Part shown: piece by piece, positions 8,170-17,580 of the stretch
How positions within the stretch are numbered: position 1 is the stretch's first letter
Layout: the number at the start of each line of letters is the position of its first letter
From: SZUA-365 sp049663345
GTDB lineage: Bacteria; Bacteroidota; Ignavibacteria; SZUA-365
Assembly (NCBI GenBank): GCA_049663345.1
Contig: JBATDG010000135.1
Coordinates: 1-64,000, forward strand
Length of the DNA: 64,000 nucleotides
Direction: 5' to 3'
Position numbers and translations under genes: made by a program
The notes under the pieces: model-generated
The model's database searches: none
The model's input: the letters and a program-made list of their open reading frames with translations, nothing else
Told to the model about the DNA's origin: nothing

Positions 8170-10299
8170 ATGTCACGCTTTTATCGTCTGAGTATTCTGG
8201 TTGTGTTTTCACTGATTTTCGTCGCTGGACTCACAGCCGACGAGGGCATGTATCCGTTGAGCGAAATTTCGCGGCTCGACCTGAAATCCAAAGGATTGAA
8301 GATTGATGCATCCGAAATTTACAATCCCGACGGCGTCAGCCTTGTTGATGCTATCTGCCAGGTAGGCGGCGGCACGGGTGAGTTCGTTTCAGCCGACGGA
8401 TTGATTCTCACGAATCATCACATCGCTTTCAGCGGCGTGACAGCTGCGAGCACGCCGGAGAAAGATTATCTGAAGGACGGTTTCACAGCTTCCACGCGCG
8501 AAGATGAATATCCCGCATTGGGATATATCTGTCGTATCACCGAGTCCTACCGCGATGTGTCGAAGGAAGTGCTCGGAGTTGCAACGAAATCGATGACGCC
8601 TGCCGAGCGCAGCGACGCCATTCAGGCAGAAATGAAAAAGCTGGCGAAGGAGGCCGAGGCTGACCGTGAAAACATAGCCTGCGACGTGTCGGAAATGTTT
8701 CCGGGAAAGAGTTATGTGCTCTTCACCTATCGCATCATTCGGGATGTTCGCCTGGTCTACGTGCCGCCTCTTGCGGTCGGCAATTATGGCGGCGAAATCG
8801 ACAACTGGGTCTGGCCGCGTCACACAGGCGATTTTTCTTTCCTCCGCGCCTATGTCGCTCCGGATGGCAAGACTGCGACTTTCTCCAAGGACAATGTTCC
8901 CTACAAACCGAAACGCTTCATCAAAGTCGCTCCCAAGGGAGTGAGCGAAGGCGACTTCGTCTTCATTCTCGGATATCCCGGACGCACCTACAGACACAAA
9001 AGCGCCGATTACATCGCTCTGTACGAGAATGTGATTCTTCCTTATCTCTCATCGCGCTACGATTATATGATACAGACGATGGAGAAGGCGTCCGAGGGCG
9101 ATCGTTCGCTGCAGCTGGATTACGCCGACATGGTAAAGGGACTTTCCAACGCCACCAAGAATTACAAGGGCAAGCTGCAGGGTTTGCGGCGTCTGGGACT
9201 CGTCGACAAGCGCCGCTCCGAAGAAGCCGCACTTCAGCAGCATATCGAAGGAGTGCCTGAACTGCGCGAAAAGTTCGGGAGGACGCAGTCTGAACTGAGT
9301 GCCGTGTATGCGGATTATGAAAAAACCGCCCTGCAGGAAATCATTGCTTCCATGCTGGCACGCAATCAATTTATCGGCTTGCTGACTGCCGTTGTGAAAG
9401 CCGGCGATAAGGAGGAGATTACCAGCGAGAAAGCTACGAGAATGCAGGAGGCCGTTAAAAAACAGTATGGCCTGATCAAGCTCGACACTGAACTCGAATT
9501 TCTCGCGACACTGCTCTACGATTTTTCAAAACTGCCTGCCGCACAGCAGCCCCCTTCGATCGCGGTATTCACAAACGGTGAAACGGATCGTATCAAAGTC
9601 GTTGCCCGGGTACGCGAGGCATTTCAGAAAAGCGCCATCGCCACGCCTGAAGGCATGAGTGTTATCGCGAGTTGGGAAAAGGAAAAACTCGCTGCGAGTC
9701 AGGATCCGTTTATCGCCTTGGTTCGCGATCTGGACAAGCTCAACCAAAATATTATTGAAATTCGGAAAACGCGCGACGGTGAACTGAAGCGTCTCGAAGC
9801 AGAATTCATTGAATCGAAAATGGCCTGGCAGAACAAGGATTTCATTCCCGACGCCAACAGTACGCTGCGCCTGACCTACGGCTACATCCGCGGCTACGCT
9901 CCGGCTGATGCTACGATTTATAAATCGCAGACAACGCTGCGCGGACTGGTTGAGAAGAACACCGGAACAGAGCCTTTCAACGCTCCTGCGCGCCTCGTCG
10001 AGCTCTACAACACCAAGGATTACGACAAGAGCTACGAAGACGCGCTTCTTGAAGACGTGCCCATAGCGATGCTGTATAACATGGACACCACGGGCGGAAA
10101 TTCGGGCAGTCCGGTACTCAACGCAAAAGGCGAACTCGTTGGTGTGAATTTCGATCGCGCCTATGAAGCCACGGTTAACGACTACGAATGGAGCGAGGAT
10201 TACAGCCGCAGTATCGGTGCCGATATCCGCTACGTACTTTTCGTGGCCAAGTATCTTGGCAAGGCCGATTTTTTGCTTCGTGAACTCGGAGTGAATTGA
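8170..10299 (+). CDS. S46 family dipeptidyl peptidase, DPP11-like (acidic P1 preference predicted)
   Basis: Family S46 exopeptidases remove dipeptides from free N-termini in the periplasm. A signal peptide precedes the chymotrypsin-like domain. The triad can be read as His84 (in TNHH), Asp221 (in WPRHTGDFSF) and Ser645 (in GGNSGSP); the middle is the usual helical domain (about 270-560). The residue 18 after the catalytic Ser is Arg663, in NFDRAYE. In characterised enzymes this position is Arg673 in Asp/Glu-specific DPP11 and Gly in hydrophobic-specific DPP7. I therefore predict DPP11-type specificity. The chosen ATG follows GGAGG and starts a signal peptide; an upstream ATG would add 19 unlikely residues. 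Confidence 0.93.
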   Translation: MSRFYRLSILVVFSLIFVAGLTADEGMYPLSEISRLDLKSKGLKIDASEIYNPDGVSLVDAICQVGGGTGEFVSADGLILTNHHIAFSGVTAASTPEKDYLKDGFTASTREDEYPALGYICRITESYRDVSKEVLGVATKSMTPAERSDAIQAEMKKLAKEAEADRENIACDVSEMFPGKSYVLFTYRIIRDVRLVYVPPLAVGNYGGEIDNWVWPRHTGDFSFLRAYVAPDGKTATFSKDNVPYKPKRFIKVAPKGVSEGDFVFILGYPGRTYRHKSADYIALYENVILPYLSSRYDYMIQTMEKASEGDRSLQLDYADMVKGLSNATKNYKGKLQGLRRLGLVDKRRSEEAALQQHIEGVPELREKFGRTQSELSAVYADYEKTALQEIIASMLARNQFIGLLTAVVKAGDKEEITSEKATRMQEAVKKQYGLIKLDTELEFLATLLYDFSKLPAAQQPPSIAVFTNGETDRIKVVARVREAFQKSAIATPEGMSVIASWEKEKLAASQDPFIALVRDLDKLNQNIIEIRKTRDGELKRLEAEFIESKMAWQNKDFIPDANSTLRLTYGYIRGYAPADATIYKSQTTLRGLVEKNTGTEPFNAPARLVELYNTKDYDKSYEDALLEDVPIAMLYNMDTTGGNSGSPVLNAKGELVGVNFDRAYEATVNDYEWSEDYSRSIGADIRYVLFVAKYLGKADFLLRELGVN

Positions 10300-10331
10300 A
10301 GCGGAAACAGTTATGATTAATCGATAGCAGC

Positions 10332-10354
10332 GCAGGACGGTGACCCCGTCCTGC
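10332..10354. other. Hairpin between S46 peptidase and WalJ-like gene
   Basis: A 9-bp perfect stem, GCAGGACGG / CCGTCCTGC, around a five-base loop. No T-run follows, so it is a weak terminator candidate; it lies 20 bases before a GTG start and might be a leader structure. Confidence 0.45.
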
Positions 10355-10374
10355 ATTGCGTTAAGGAAGATCCA

Positions 10375-11160
10375 GTGAATATCATCGTTCTCAATTCCGG
10401 CAGCAACGGCAATGCCGTGTATGTCGAATCTCCCCGCAGCGGCGCGGCGGTTCTTCTCGATTGCGGTATCTCACGCAAGCAGATTGAGTTGAGGCTCAAA
10501 GTGCACGGGCGCTATCTGCAGAGCGTACGCGGCATATTCATTACCCATGAACATGCCGACCATGCACGGGGACTGCCGGTCACGACGAAGATGTATCGCG
10601 TACCGACTTTCCTGACCGAGGCCACGTGGCGCGGCATGTGGCGCAACAAGCCTTACAAAGGGCACCGCTTCCTGCACAGTAATGAGGCGGTGAAAGTTGA
10701 AGACATCACTGTGCAGGCCTTTCCTAAATCGCATGACGCAGCCGATCCGGTGTTTTTCCTCGTCACTATCGGCGAGACACGCTTTCTCTATGTAACGGAC
10801 CTAGGGATCCGTAATGAAGACGTGGAGCGGCTTCTGGGCGAAGTCGACGCAGCGCTGCTTGAGAGCAATTACGATGATCACATGCTGGAGTACGGCTCCT
10901 ATCCTCAGCATCTGAAGGATCGCATCCGGGCACCTCATGGCCATCTTTCGAATCATCAGGCGATGGAGCTGGTAGAGAATCATTGCCACGGCCGTATGCA
11001 CACTCTCATCCTCGGCCATCTGAGCGAAAACAACAATAGTCCTGAAGTGGTGCTGCGCGAAATCGAGTCCGTGCTTGCCCGGCGCACAGAATTCCGACCG
11101 CGCGTTGTCATCGCTTCACGCTACGAAGTCGGGGAAGTGCTTAAGATCGGGGAGAAATAA
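10375..11160 (+). CDS. Metallo-beta-lactamase-fold hydrolase, YycJ/WalJ-like
   Basis: It is a compact 261-aa metallo-beta-lactamase-fold protein. The metal motif HEHADH is at residues 58-63, with further ligands likely at FPKSHDA (His near 119), YVTDLG (Asp) and LGHLSENN (His near the C-terminus). The opening NSGSNGNA and the ESNYD segment are typical of the YycJ/WalJ group, 5'-3' exonuclease-type proteins linked to cell-wall control or DNA mismatch repair in other bacteria. The start is GTG with an AAGGAAG ribosome site; no in-frame ATG sits closer to the first conserved strand. It follows the S46 gene by 75 bases and is followed by a clear hairpin. Confidence 0.88.
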   Translation: MNIIVLNSGSNGNAVYVESPRSGAAVLLDCGISRKQIELRLKVHGRYLQSVRGIFITHEHADHARGLPVTTKMYRVPTFLTEATWRGMWRNKPYKGHRFLHSNEAVKVEDITVQAFPKSHDAADPVFFLVTIGETRFLYVTDLGIRNEDVERLLGEVDAALLESNYDDHMLEYGSYPQHLKDRIRAPHGHLSNHQAMELVENHCHGRMHTLILGHLSENNNSPEVVLREIESVLARRTEFRPRVVIASRYEVGEVLKIGEK

Positions 11161-11162
11161 AA

Positions 11163-11190
11163 ACATCCGCCCTTGTGGGACGGATGTTCT
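11163..11190. terminator. Intrinsic terminator-like hairpin
   Basis: ACATCCG pairs with CGGATGT, and CCC with GGG inside, around a TTGT loop. It starts 2 bases after the WalJ-like stop codon, and a short T-rich stretch (TTCTTC) follows. Confidence 0.65.
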
Positions 11191-11260
11191 TCATAGCACT
11201 CAGTTGAGTTTTTATGGGTGCAGCTGCGGCTGATTCAGGGCCGCGGATATTCAGTATCGC

Positions 11261-12076
11261 TTACAGATACGATTTCTTCATTTCCAATTCTTGCGTCAGA
11301 CGATCGACGCCCTCGGATCCTACTGTGCGCGAGTTCACAACACCTGTGCCGGGAAGCGCAACCTGTACGCTGGCGTTAGAGGGGTCCTGCAGATCCCGAC
11401 GCCATGTAGCATCATCATCCGCCAACGGGGCCTGACCGCGCTTTTCGTCGAGCTGTTCGCGCAGACGAAGGATAGCCGTTTCCTTTTTCTCGGCAAGTAT
11501 GCGGTGAATATTCTTCGCCACAGTAACTTTCTCTTCCATTTCGCGCTGAATTTCCTTGACCTTCTGCGGCGGCGTTTTACTGCGCTGCATTACGAAGTCC
11601 TGGAATTTCCGCATGACCACTTCGTATTCCTGCTGAATGCGTGCCAGTTCGAGACGCGATTGCCAGTACTGCTCCGGATCGCTTGAGAGAAGAAAATAAA
11701 ATGGCATCGAAAGGCGGAAGTCGCGGGGGAGCCCCTTAACCGTTGCGTAGCCCATAGGGAAACGGGCTCGCATCGCGCTGGCTAACGCCGATTCGTCGAA
11801 CTCCTTCACTCCGGAACTCACCGTAATTTCACTGAAAATTACCTCGCCCTCAGAAGTGACATAAAGCTGCACTTCTACAACTCCTTCCAGACCGCTGCCT
11901 AATTGTGTGGCCGGATAGTCAGGCAGCTGAAACGTTGGCTGCGCCGCCGAAGTGTATCGCACTTCGTCGCCGGCTTCCGGAAGGGTAAACAGTGGGGGAA
12001 TAAAACCGCGCGATTGCGAAAATGCCGCGGCGGTGAGGACAAGGAAAAGAACAGTCAGGGAGTACAAACGCTGCAT
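11261..12076 (-). CDS. Exported protein with TonB-C-terminal-like domain and coiled coil
   Basis: A signal peptide (about 1-20, ending AFSQ) is followed directly by a domain resembling the TonB C-terminal fold (about 52-135): YPATQLGSGLEGVVEVQLYV, then SEGEV and FDESALASAMRARFP, which match the strand-helix-strand pattern of that family. A charged region rich in Glu, Lys and Arg (about 150-225) is a probable coiled coil. The usual TonB order is reversed: there is no N-terminal transmembrane anchor with a proline spacer, and the TonB-like domain comes first. It is therefore unlikely to be an energy transducer; a periplasmic structural role is possible. It is transcribed toward the WalJ-like gene. 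Confidence 0.75.
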   Translation of the reverse strand: MQRLYSLTVLFLVLTAAAFSQSRGFIPPLFTLPEAGDEVRYTSAAQPTFQLPDYPATQLGSGLEGVVEVQLYVTSEGEVIFSEITVSSGVKEFDESALASAMRARFPMGYATVKGLPRDFRLSMPFYFLLSSDPEQYWQSRLELARIQQEYEVVMRKFQDFVMQRSKTPPQKVKEIQREMEEKVTVAKNIHRILAEKKETAILRLREQLDEKRGQAPLADDDATWRRDLQDPSNASVQVALPGTGVVNSRTVGSEGVDRLTQELEMKKSYL

Positions 12077-12312
12077 TGATTTCTCCAGAGTAAGACAAAT
12101 CTATGGTATGCAGAGGAATCTGCTTCATCAGGTCTTCTAGATTACGCTGAAATTACGAAACATACAATATCATGTTAGAAAATTGTGAGTTTTTTTGTAA
12201 CCTTTCGGATATCAGTTCTGTCTTACTCTATCCCTCTCATCCGCGTGAAATATCTCACAAATCAGATTGCCTTTCCAACCCAACTCCTGTATTCGCAGGA
12301 TGTTAGTACGTT

Positions 12313-13455
12313 ATGAATATGCATCGCCTACCGCTGTGCCTACCCTCCGGAATGCTGCGGTTCTCACTGGAGATGCTGGACAGGCGGGGACGTCACGTAT
12401 TCAATCCGGGAATTCTTATCGTTCTGTTTTTCGCGATTATCACCGGGACAAATTCGCAGCCACTTTATTATCAAGGAAACTCCCGGGGAAGCGAGTCGCA
12501 GTATTCACCCTGGACAGTGCTGCTCAACGGGGGCTTCGATATTCTGCAGCTTGACCGTTATCGCCGGGATGTATTCGCGTATCCTTTTGCCCGGGCGGGA
12601 AGCACGGTATTCGAAAATCTGGCGAAGCCCCTGCCCCTGATCAATCGTTATGGATGGGGAAATTTTCTCCGCAATGAAATCTTGCCGCTGGAATTCAGCG
12701 AAGGGGCAAGCTGGTGGCCGAATTATCAGCTGCATCTGATCGGCGGCGGGATGACCTACGTGAAGCTGGGCGAATGGTATGAACAGCAGGGCTTCGCTGC
12801 TCCACGCGTATGGTCCGCAGCAACCGTCATGTCGTATCACCTGCTCAATGAAATTGTGGAGAATAACGCGGTGGAGGGAGAGTTGATCGATCCGCTTGCC
12901 GACATTTATCTCTTCGATATCGGGGGAATGCTGCTCTTCAGTATTGACGACGTTGCACTCTTTTTCTCCCGCACACTGCACATGACCGACTGGTCGCTGC
13001 AGCCAACGCTGAATGTGTCCGATGCCACGCTCCGCAATACCGGACAGTATTTCGTGATCAAATACGACCTGCCCTTTTGGGAAAAGCATTCGATCATCTA
13101 TGTCTTCGGGGTGAACGGTCTCGCAGGACTCACTCGCCGTTTCGACGACGGTGCCGCGCTCTCAATCGCCGCGGGTCTGCGCAACGCAGATGTCATCCCG
13201 GAAACCGACAACCCTCTGCATCTGACCGGAAGTCTGGTGTGGAGTGCGGGGATATTTTATGATCGGGAGAATTCGCTGCTCGCATCGTTGGTGCTGAGCG
13301 GCATTTCATCCAATCTCGCAACGTTGAATGTCTACCCCGGCTTTATTGATGTGGCGGGACTGCGGCCGGGATTCTGGTGTACGGTGACGACCGAAGGACA
13401 AACGCTCTTCGGCCTCACAACGCAATGGGGTGTGGGTCTCGGAGGTGGGAGATAA
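12313..13455 (+). CDS. Hypothetical exported or membrane-associated protein
   Basis: I do not recognise the family. A hydrophobic stretch at about residues 33-47 (ILIVLFFAIITG) suggests an export signal; an internal ATG (codon 21) would make it a normal signal peptide but has no spaced ribosome site. The body is rich in aromatic residues, with amphipathic strands in the second half (FVIKYDLPF, SIIYVFGVNG, LSIAAGLR, GSLVWSAGIFYD) like those of outer-membrane proteins. An acidic segment, DPLADIYLFDIGG, stands out near the middle. The gene stands alone between a minus-strand TonB-like gene and convergent lgt. The 236 bases upstream are AT-rich and hold no other gene. Confidence 0.7.
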   Translation: MNMHRLPLCLPSGMLRFSLEMLDRRGRHVFNPGILIVLFFAIITGTNSQPLYYQGNSRGSESQYSPWTVLLNGGFDILQLDRYRRDVFAYPFARAGSTVFENLAKPLPLINRYGWGNFLRNEILPLEFSEGASWWPNYQLHLIGGGMTYVKLGEWYEQQGFAAPRVWSAATVMSYHLLNEIVENNAVEGELIDPLADIYLFDIGGMLLFSIDDVALFFSRTLHMTDWSLQPTLNVSDATLRNTGQYFVIKYDLPFWEKHSIIYVFGVNGLAGLTRRFDDGAALSIAAGLRNADVIPETDNPLHLTGSLVWSAGIFYDRENSLLASLVLSGISSNLATLNVYPGFIDVAGLRPGFWCTVTTEGQTLFGLTTQWGVGLGGGR

Positions 13456-13494
13456 ATTGTTTCGTCGGGTCGCCGATGCCTGCAACGCTGTGAG

Positions 13495-14280
13495 TCAGTG
13501 TTGTGCAGATTCCGTTTGCTTGCGCAGAAGCAGCCACAGGCCGAAGGCCACCAGCGGTATGCTTAGAAGTTGTCCCATGGTAATGGGCATGGAGGGATCG
13601 AGCGTGGATTGTCCGGTCTTGAAGAATTCCAACACGAAACGCATCGAAAAGAGCATGGCAACCATGCTTCCAGCAAGACGTCCCGTCCGTGCAGCCGTGC
13701 CTCGTTTATACAAGGCGATCATCACCAGGAAGATTATTACGTAAGCGGTGGCTTCATAGAGCTGCACCGGGTGACGGGGAATATCATCGATACGCGAAAA
13801 AACCACCGCCCAGGGCACGCTGGCAGGGAGCCCGAGAATTTCTGAATTGACGAAGTTGCCGAGGCGGACAAAGATGGCAGCCAGCGGAATGACCACGGCC
13901 ACGCGGTCAGCGACCCAGAGAAATGTTATGCCTGGTGTGCGATGTGCGAATAGCATGAGTGCGATGATAATGCCGGCTGCAGCGCCGTGACTTGCGAGTC
14001 CGCCTTCCCAGATTTTCAGTATTTCAATCGGATTCGAGAGATAGAATTCCGGACTGTAGAAGAGGCAATGTCCAAGACGCGCACCTGCCACAACACCGAC
14101 GAACACGTAAAGAAAAAGCTTGTTCAGCAGATCGTCGCCCTTATTCTCCTTTCGGAAAATCCACACCATCACAGCAAAACTGCTGAGGAAGGCGAGCGAA
14201 AATAGCAGACCGTACCAGCGGATGTGGATGGGTCCCATGGCAAAGAGTTCGGGATCAGGGCTCCAGGTGAACATGTGCAT
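13495..14280 (-). CDS. lgt: Prolipoprotein diacylglyceryl transferase
   Basis: Lgt transfers diacylglyceryl from phosphatidylglycerol to the lipobox cysteine of prolipoproteins, the first step in lipoprotein maturation at the inner membrane. The 261-aa protein has about seven hydrophobic segments. The family signature RLGNFVNSEILG is present at about 138-149, with upstream GARLGHC and GGLASHGA blocks and the RHPVQLYEA segment that follows the signature in Lgt. It serves the several lipoproteins in this window. It is a single gene: the gene upstream on the same strand ends in a strong terminator between the two. Confidence 0.96.
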   Translation of the reverse strand: MHMFTWSPDPELFAMGPIHIRWYGLLFSLAFLSSFAVMVWIFRKENKGDDLLNKLFLYVFVGVVAGARLGHCLFYSPEFYLSNPIEILKIWEGGLASHGAAAGIIIALMLFAHRTPGITFLWVADRVAVVIPLAAIFVRLGNFVNSEILGLPASVPWAVVFSRIDDIPRHPVQLYEATAYVIIFLVMIALYKRGTAARTGRLAGSMVAMLFSMRFVLEFFKTGQSTLDPSMPITMGQLLSIPLVAFGLWLLLRKQTESAQH

Positions 14281-14294
14281 TCTTTCCGGTGTGC

Positions 14295-14328
14295 AAAAAA
14301 AGAAGGATACCGAAATTCGGTATCCTTC
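14295..14328 (-). terminator. Rho-independent terminator after the first subtilase
   Basis: On the minus strand a 13-bp perfect stem (GAAGGATACCGAA / TTCGGTATCCTTC) is followed by seven Ts. It separates the subtilase transcript from lgt. Confidence 0.9.
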
Positions 14329-14447
14329 AAGTATAAGAAATTTTTCTCTGTCTCGTCGTGGGAATCTGCACCCACATAAAACTGCAGTCTGTTGCGAGCA
14401 GCGGTTGGTTACTTCGCCACTCGGCGATCCGGAAATATCATCCGGTC

Positions 14448-17400
14448 TTAATGAATAACGAGCAGATTCGAGGTGCCCACGCGTTCTCCTGCCTGTACGC
14501 GAACGCGGTAGCTGCCGGTGGGCAGTGTGGACGTATCGAGTCGCAAGCTGTGTGAACCAGCCGCCAGGCGACCGTCAATACCTTCCAGAACGAGGCGCCC
14601 GATGTTGTCGTACACAGCGACACGCGTTGCCGCTGTTTCCTCAAGGGTAAAGCCGACTGTCACGCCGTTTGATGAGGAGGCAGAGACAGGATTCGGGTAA
14701 ATATAATCCAGCTGGAAATCCGAAGCCGAGAGCATATCTCCGACCGCCGAGGTATTGTAGGGATCGAAGTTCGAACTGAATTTGAAAATATCGAAGCCTG
14801 CGGCATACACATCCGTTTTGATAGTGCCGCTGTAGGCGGTGGAACAGGTGATGTTAGCAAAACCTCCGGGCGTTGCCTGTACAGTCCAGGTCGCTCCGAG
14901 ATCGGTGGTGACCCAGGCACTCATACCCTGAAGAAACCAGAAGCGCTTTCCGTCCGGTTCGACCTCGATGCTGCCGCCGCTGGTCACGGTAATGGTATTG
15001 AGCAGCGTCCAGTTCTCTCCGCCGTCATCGGTCACGGCCAGTGCATTCGTACCGCCCTGACTGGTCTGTGTGGTAAAGCGAATCATTCCGCGGTCGCCGT
15101 CGGCAAAAACCATGTCGACTGAGTGTTTGCTCGGAGTGACAAAGCTTTCCCATGTTACGCCGCGATCGTTCGAACGATAGATCTTGCTGTTGTTCGTGCC
15201 GAACCAGATTCTGTCGCCTGCTGCGGCGTAACTATTATTCCAGCCAGCCTCGCCTGTCGGCGCCGTTGGAGGCGCGGCGATCTTTGTCCATGAGGCGCCG
15301 CCATCATCTGTCGTTGCGACACCCCAGCTTCCACCGAGAGGGTCGCCCTCGAGGATGCCGTTCTGATCATCGAACATGTGAATCCAGTTGACAAAGCCCG
15401 TAATGCTGCTGACGGAGGTACCTACCCAGGACGTTCCGCCGTTCGCCGTGCGATACACTTCCGCCGCTCCGTTGGCCGGACCTGTACCGAGGAGAGCGAC
15501 GTTATTATTCACACCGAAAACACAGTACACGCCCTTGCCGCTGGGGAAGCCGGAGCCGGAAGCGTTGGTCCAGGTCGAGCCGCCGTTGATCGTGCGAACA
15601 CCAATATCCTGAGTTGATACATTCGCCGAAGCCCAAACGGTAGAAGTGCTCACAGCATCAATGCTCGTGAAATATGGTGCGCCGAAGGCGAGTGAAGTGT
15701 GCCATGCGCCGTCGAGAAAAATAGGAATGCGTCCCATGACGAAGTCTACGTATTCGCCGTCCTCGAGCCGAATGCGTACCGGCAGATATCCTTCCGAGGT
15801 TTGCGGATTGTCAGCGAGAACGACATCGAATTCTATCGTCTTGCGCTCAAATGTATTGAGTATGCCAAGCGTGAATTCGGTGGTCGATGCAGTGATCGAG
15901 GGATCGTCGAGATCTACGTAGGCCGTTGTTGCCGCAGATGACGGGGCCAGAAGGTTTTCAAATTCCACTGTGACTCGTGCGACCTGCTTCGGTTCCGTGA
16001 AGCTTGATCCGCCGCCCTGGAACACGTAAGTGAAATTACTGATGCGCAGACCGGGAATTTCATCCAGATTCGTATTAAGGGAAACAGCCTTGAATGCATT
16101 CAGGCGACCAAAGCGTTTGCTTGTCGCCGGATTGTCGAACGCGTCGGAAGTAACGCGTATCTGCGCGGCTACCTGATCGGGGGTCCAGTCGGGATGCACC
16201 GAGAAAACGAGTGCGGCGACTCCCGCTGCGAGCGGGCAAGAAAAGGATGTGCCGGTCGGACTCGTGTATCCGCCGCCGTTTTTGGTAGTAAGAATGCCGC
16301 TGCCGGGGGAATACGTGTGCACTGATGTGCCGAAGGTGCACCAGCCGGATGAAGCGCCGCTCGATTCGACGGAGCCCACATTCAGAACGCGGCTGAAGGA
16401 AGAAGGCCAATGCGCAGTATAGTCGTTGTCGACCGGGTCGTTGCCGGATGATCCGACCACGAGAGCGCCCATGTCAGTCACGTCGTTGATAAGATCCTGC
16501 AGTGCCTGCGAACGATCGCCGGTACCGCCCCAGCTGCAGCTGATGACGCGGCAGCCCATTTGTGCTGCGTAGAGAATTCCGTCGTAGCCGCCGACACCGG
16601 TGGTCTGGTCGGTCGAGGCCTTGACCGCAAGAATTTTGGCGCGATAGCTGCTGCCTGCGATACCAAGACTGTTGTTGGCGAGTGCCGCCGCGCAGCCAGA
16701 AGTATTGGTGCCGTGTCCGAGCGTTCCGTCCATCGGATTGTTATCAGGGTTTGGCGACTGGAACGTTCCGTTTCCGAAATAATCCCATCCGTGCCAGTCA
16801 TCAATCTTGCCGTTGTTATCGTCATCAATGCCGTTGTTTTTCAGCTCGCCGGTTGCGCCGTATTCGCCGGGATTAATGTAGATGCTGAGCGAAAGATCTT
16901 CGTGTGTCCAATCTACACCGGTATCGACATCGCCGATAATGATTGTAGAATCACCCGTAGTGACGTCCCATGCTTCCTTCAGCTTCATCACGTTGACTGC
17001 CCACTGCGTCCCGAGACGCGGATCGTTTGGTGTATGATTCACCGGATAGATGTAATACGGTTCGGCGTATTCCACCTGAGGATCGTTTGCGATTTCTTTT
17101 GCAAGCAGCGCGGGATGGTCATTCGAAGTGTAGCGGACCTTTACCATTCGGTCGTAGTTGTATGGACGCCGGGAGGCTTTCTGGAATGAGTTTTCCTTGA
17201 CCGTGCTGAACGACTCTACCGCTGTTGCACCAATGCGCTGAAGGAGAGCGTCAAGACTCTGCATGCCGAGGCGATTGCCTCCGCTGGTGAAAGAAACTTG
17301 CGGTCGGAATTTTATAATAATCAGATTTGGAGCAATCTCGATGGTATTCTTTCCATGGGAGGCCGGTGAGGCTGGCCTGTCGGGAGAATCTGCGAAAACG

Positions 17401-17459
17401 GGAGAACCTGCCATAAACAGCAGCAGAGCCGCAACGAATACGCTGAAGAAAGCTTTCAT
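14448..17459 (-). CDS. Secreted S8 subtilisin-like peptidase with T9SS sorting domain
   Basis: The order is signal peptide (1-23), propeptide (about 40-145, inhibitor-I9-like, ending ...EYAEPYY), S8 catalytic domain (about 150-460), beta-sandwich region, a domain with repeated TTDDGGASWT-like units (BNR / YCF48-type propeller, about 600-880) and a T9SS sorting domain. The triad is Asp179 (GDVDTG), His249 (GHGTNTSG) and Ser405 (GTSFSCP). It shares the whole architecture, and motif after motif, with the next gene upstream on the same strand, so the two come from a tandem duplication. It should be an extracellular endopeptidase that makes the peptides other enzymes here trim. Confidence 0.93.
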   Translation of the reverse strand: MKAFFSVFVAALLLFMAGSPVFADSPDRPASPASHGKNTIEIAPNLIIIKFRPQVSFTSGGNRLGMQSLDALLQRIGATAVESFSTVKENSFQKASRRPYNYDRMVKVRYTSNDHPALLAKEIANDPQVEYAEPYYIYPVNHTPNDPRLGTQWAVNVMKLKEAWDVTTGDSTIIIGDVDTGVDWTHEDLSLSIYINPGEYGATGELKNNGIDDDNNGKIDDWHGWDYFGNGTFQSPNPDNNPMDGTLGHGTNTSGCAAALANNSLGIAGSSYRAKILAVKASTDQTTGVGGYDGILYAAQMGCRVISCSWGGTGDRSQALQDLINDVTDMGALVVGSSGNDPVDNDYTAHWPSSFSRVLNVGSVESSGASSGWCTFGTSVHTYSPGSGILTTKNGGGYTSPTGTSFSCPLAAGVAALVFSVHPDWTPDQVAAQIRVTSDAFDNPATSKRFGRLNAFKAVSLNTNLDEIPGLRISNFTYVFQGGGSSFTEPKQVARVTVEFENLLAPSSAATTAYVDLDDPSITASTTEFTLGILNTFERKTIEFDVVLADNPQTSEGYLPVRIRLEDGEYVDFVMGRIPIFLDGAWHTSLAFGAPYFTSIDAVSTSTVWASANVSTQDIGVRTINGGSTWTNASGSGFPSGKGVYCVFGVNNNVALLGTGPANGAAEVYRTANGGTSWVGTSVSSITGFVNWIHMFDDQNGILEGDPLGGSWGVATTDDGGASWTKIAAPPTAPTGEAGWNNSYAAAGDRIWFGTNNSKIYRSNDRGVTWESFVTPSKHSVDMVFADGDRGMIRFTTQTSQGGTNALAVTDDGGENWTLLNTITVTSGGSIEVEPDGKRFWFLQGMSAWVTTDLGATWTVQATPGGFANITCSTAYSGTIKTDVYAAGFDIFKFSSNFDPYNTSAVGDMLSASDFQLDYIYPNPVSASSSNGVTVGFTLEETAATRVAVYDNIGRLVLEGIDGRLAAGSHSLRLDTSTLPTGSYRVRVQAGERVGTSNLLVIH

Positions 17460-17580
17460 ACATCACCAATATTTATTCGGGACGAGGAACTAAAGATCAA
17501 ATAAGATACTGAAGGATGAGATAAGAAGAAATGCAGGGAAGGGATAGCAGGAATGGGAGAGGGAGGGGAGGGAGGTCGGA

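Noticed and set aside
11261..12076. Annotation as a TonB energy transducer
   Set aside because: No membrane anchor or Pro-rich spacer precedes the domain and the order is reversed, so only a TonB-C-like domain is claimed.
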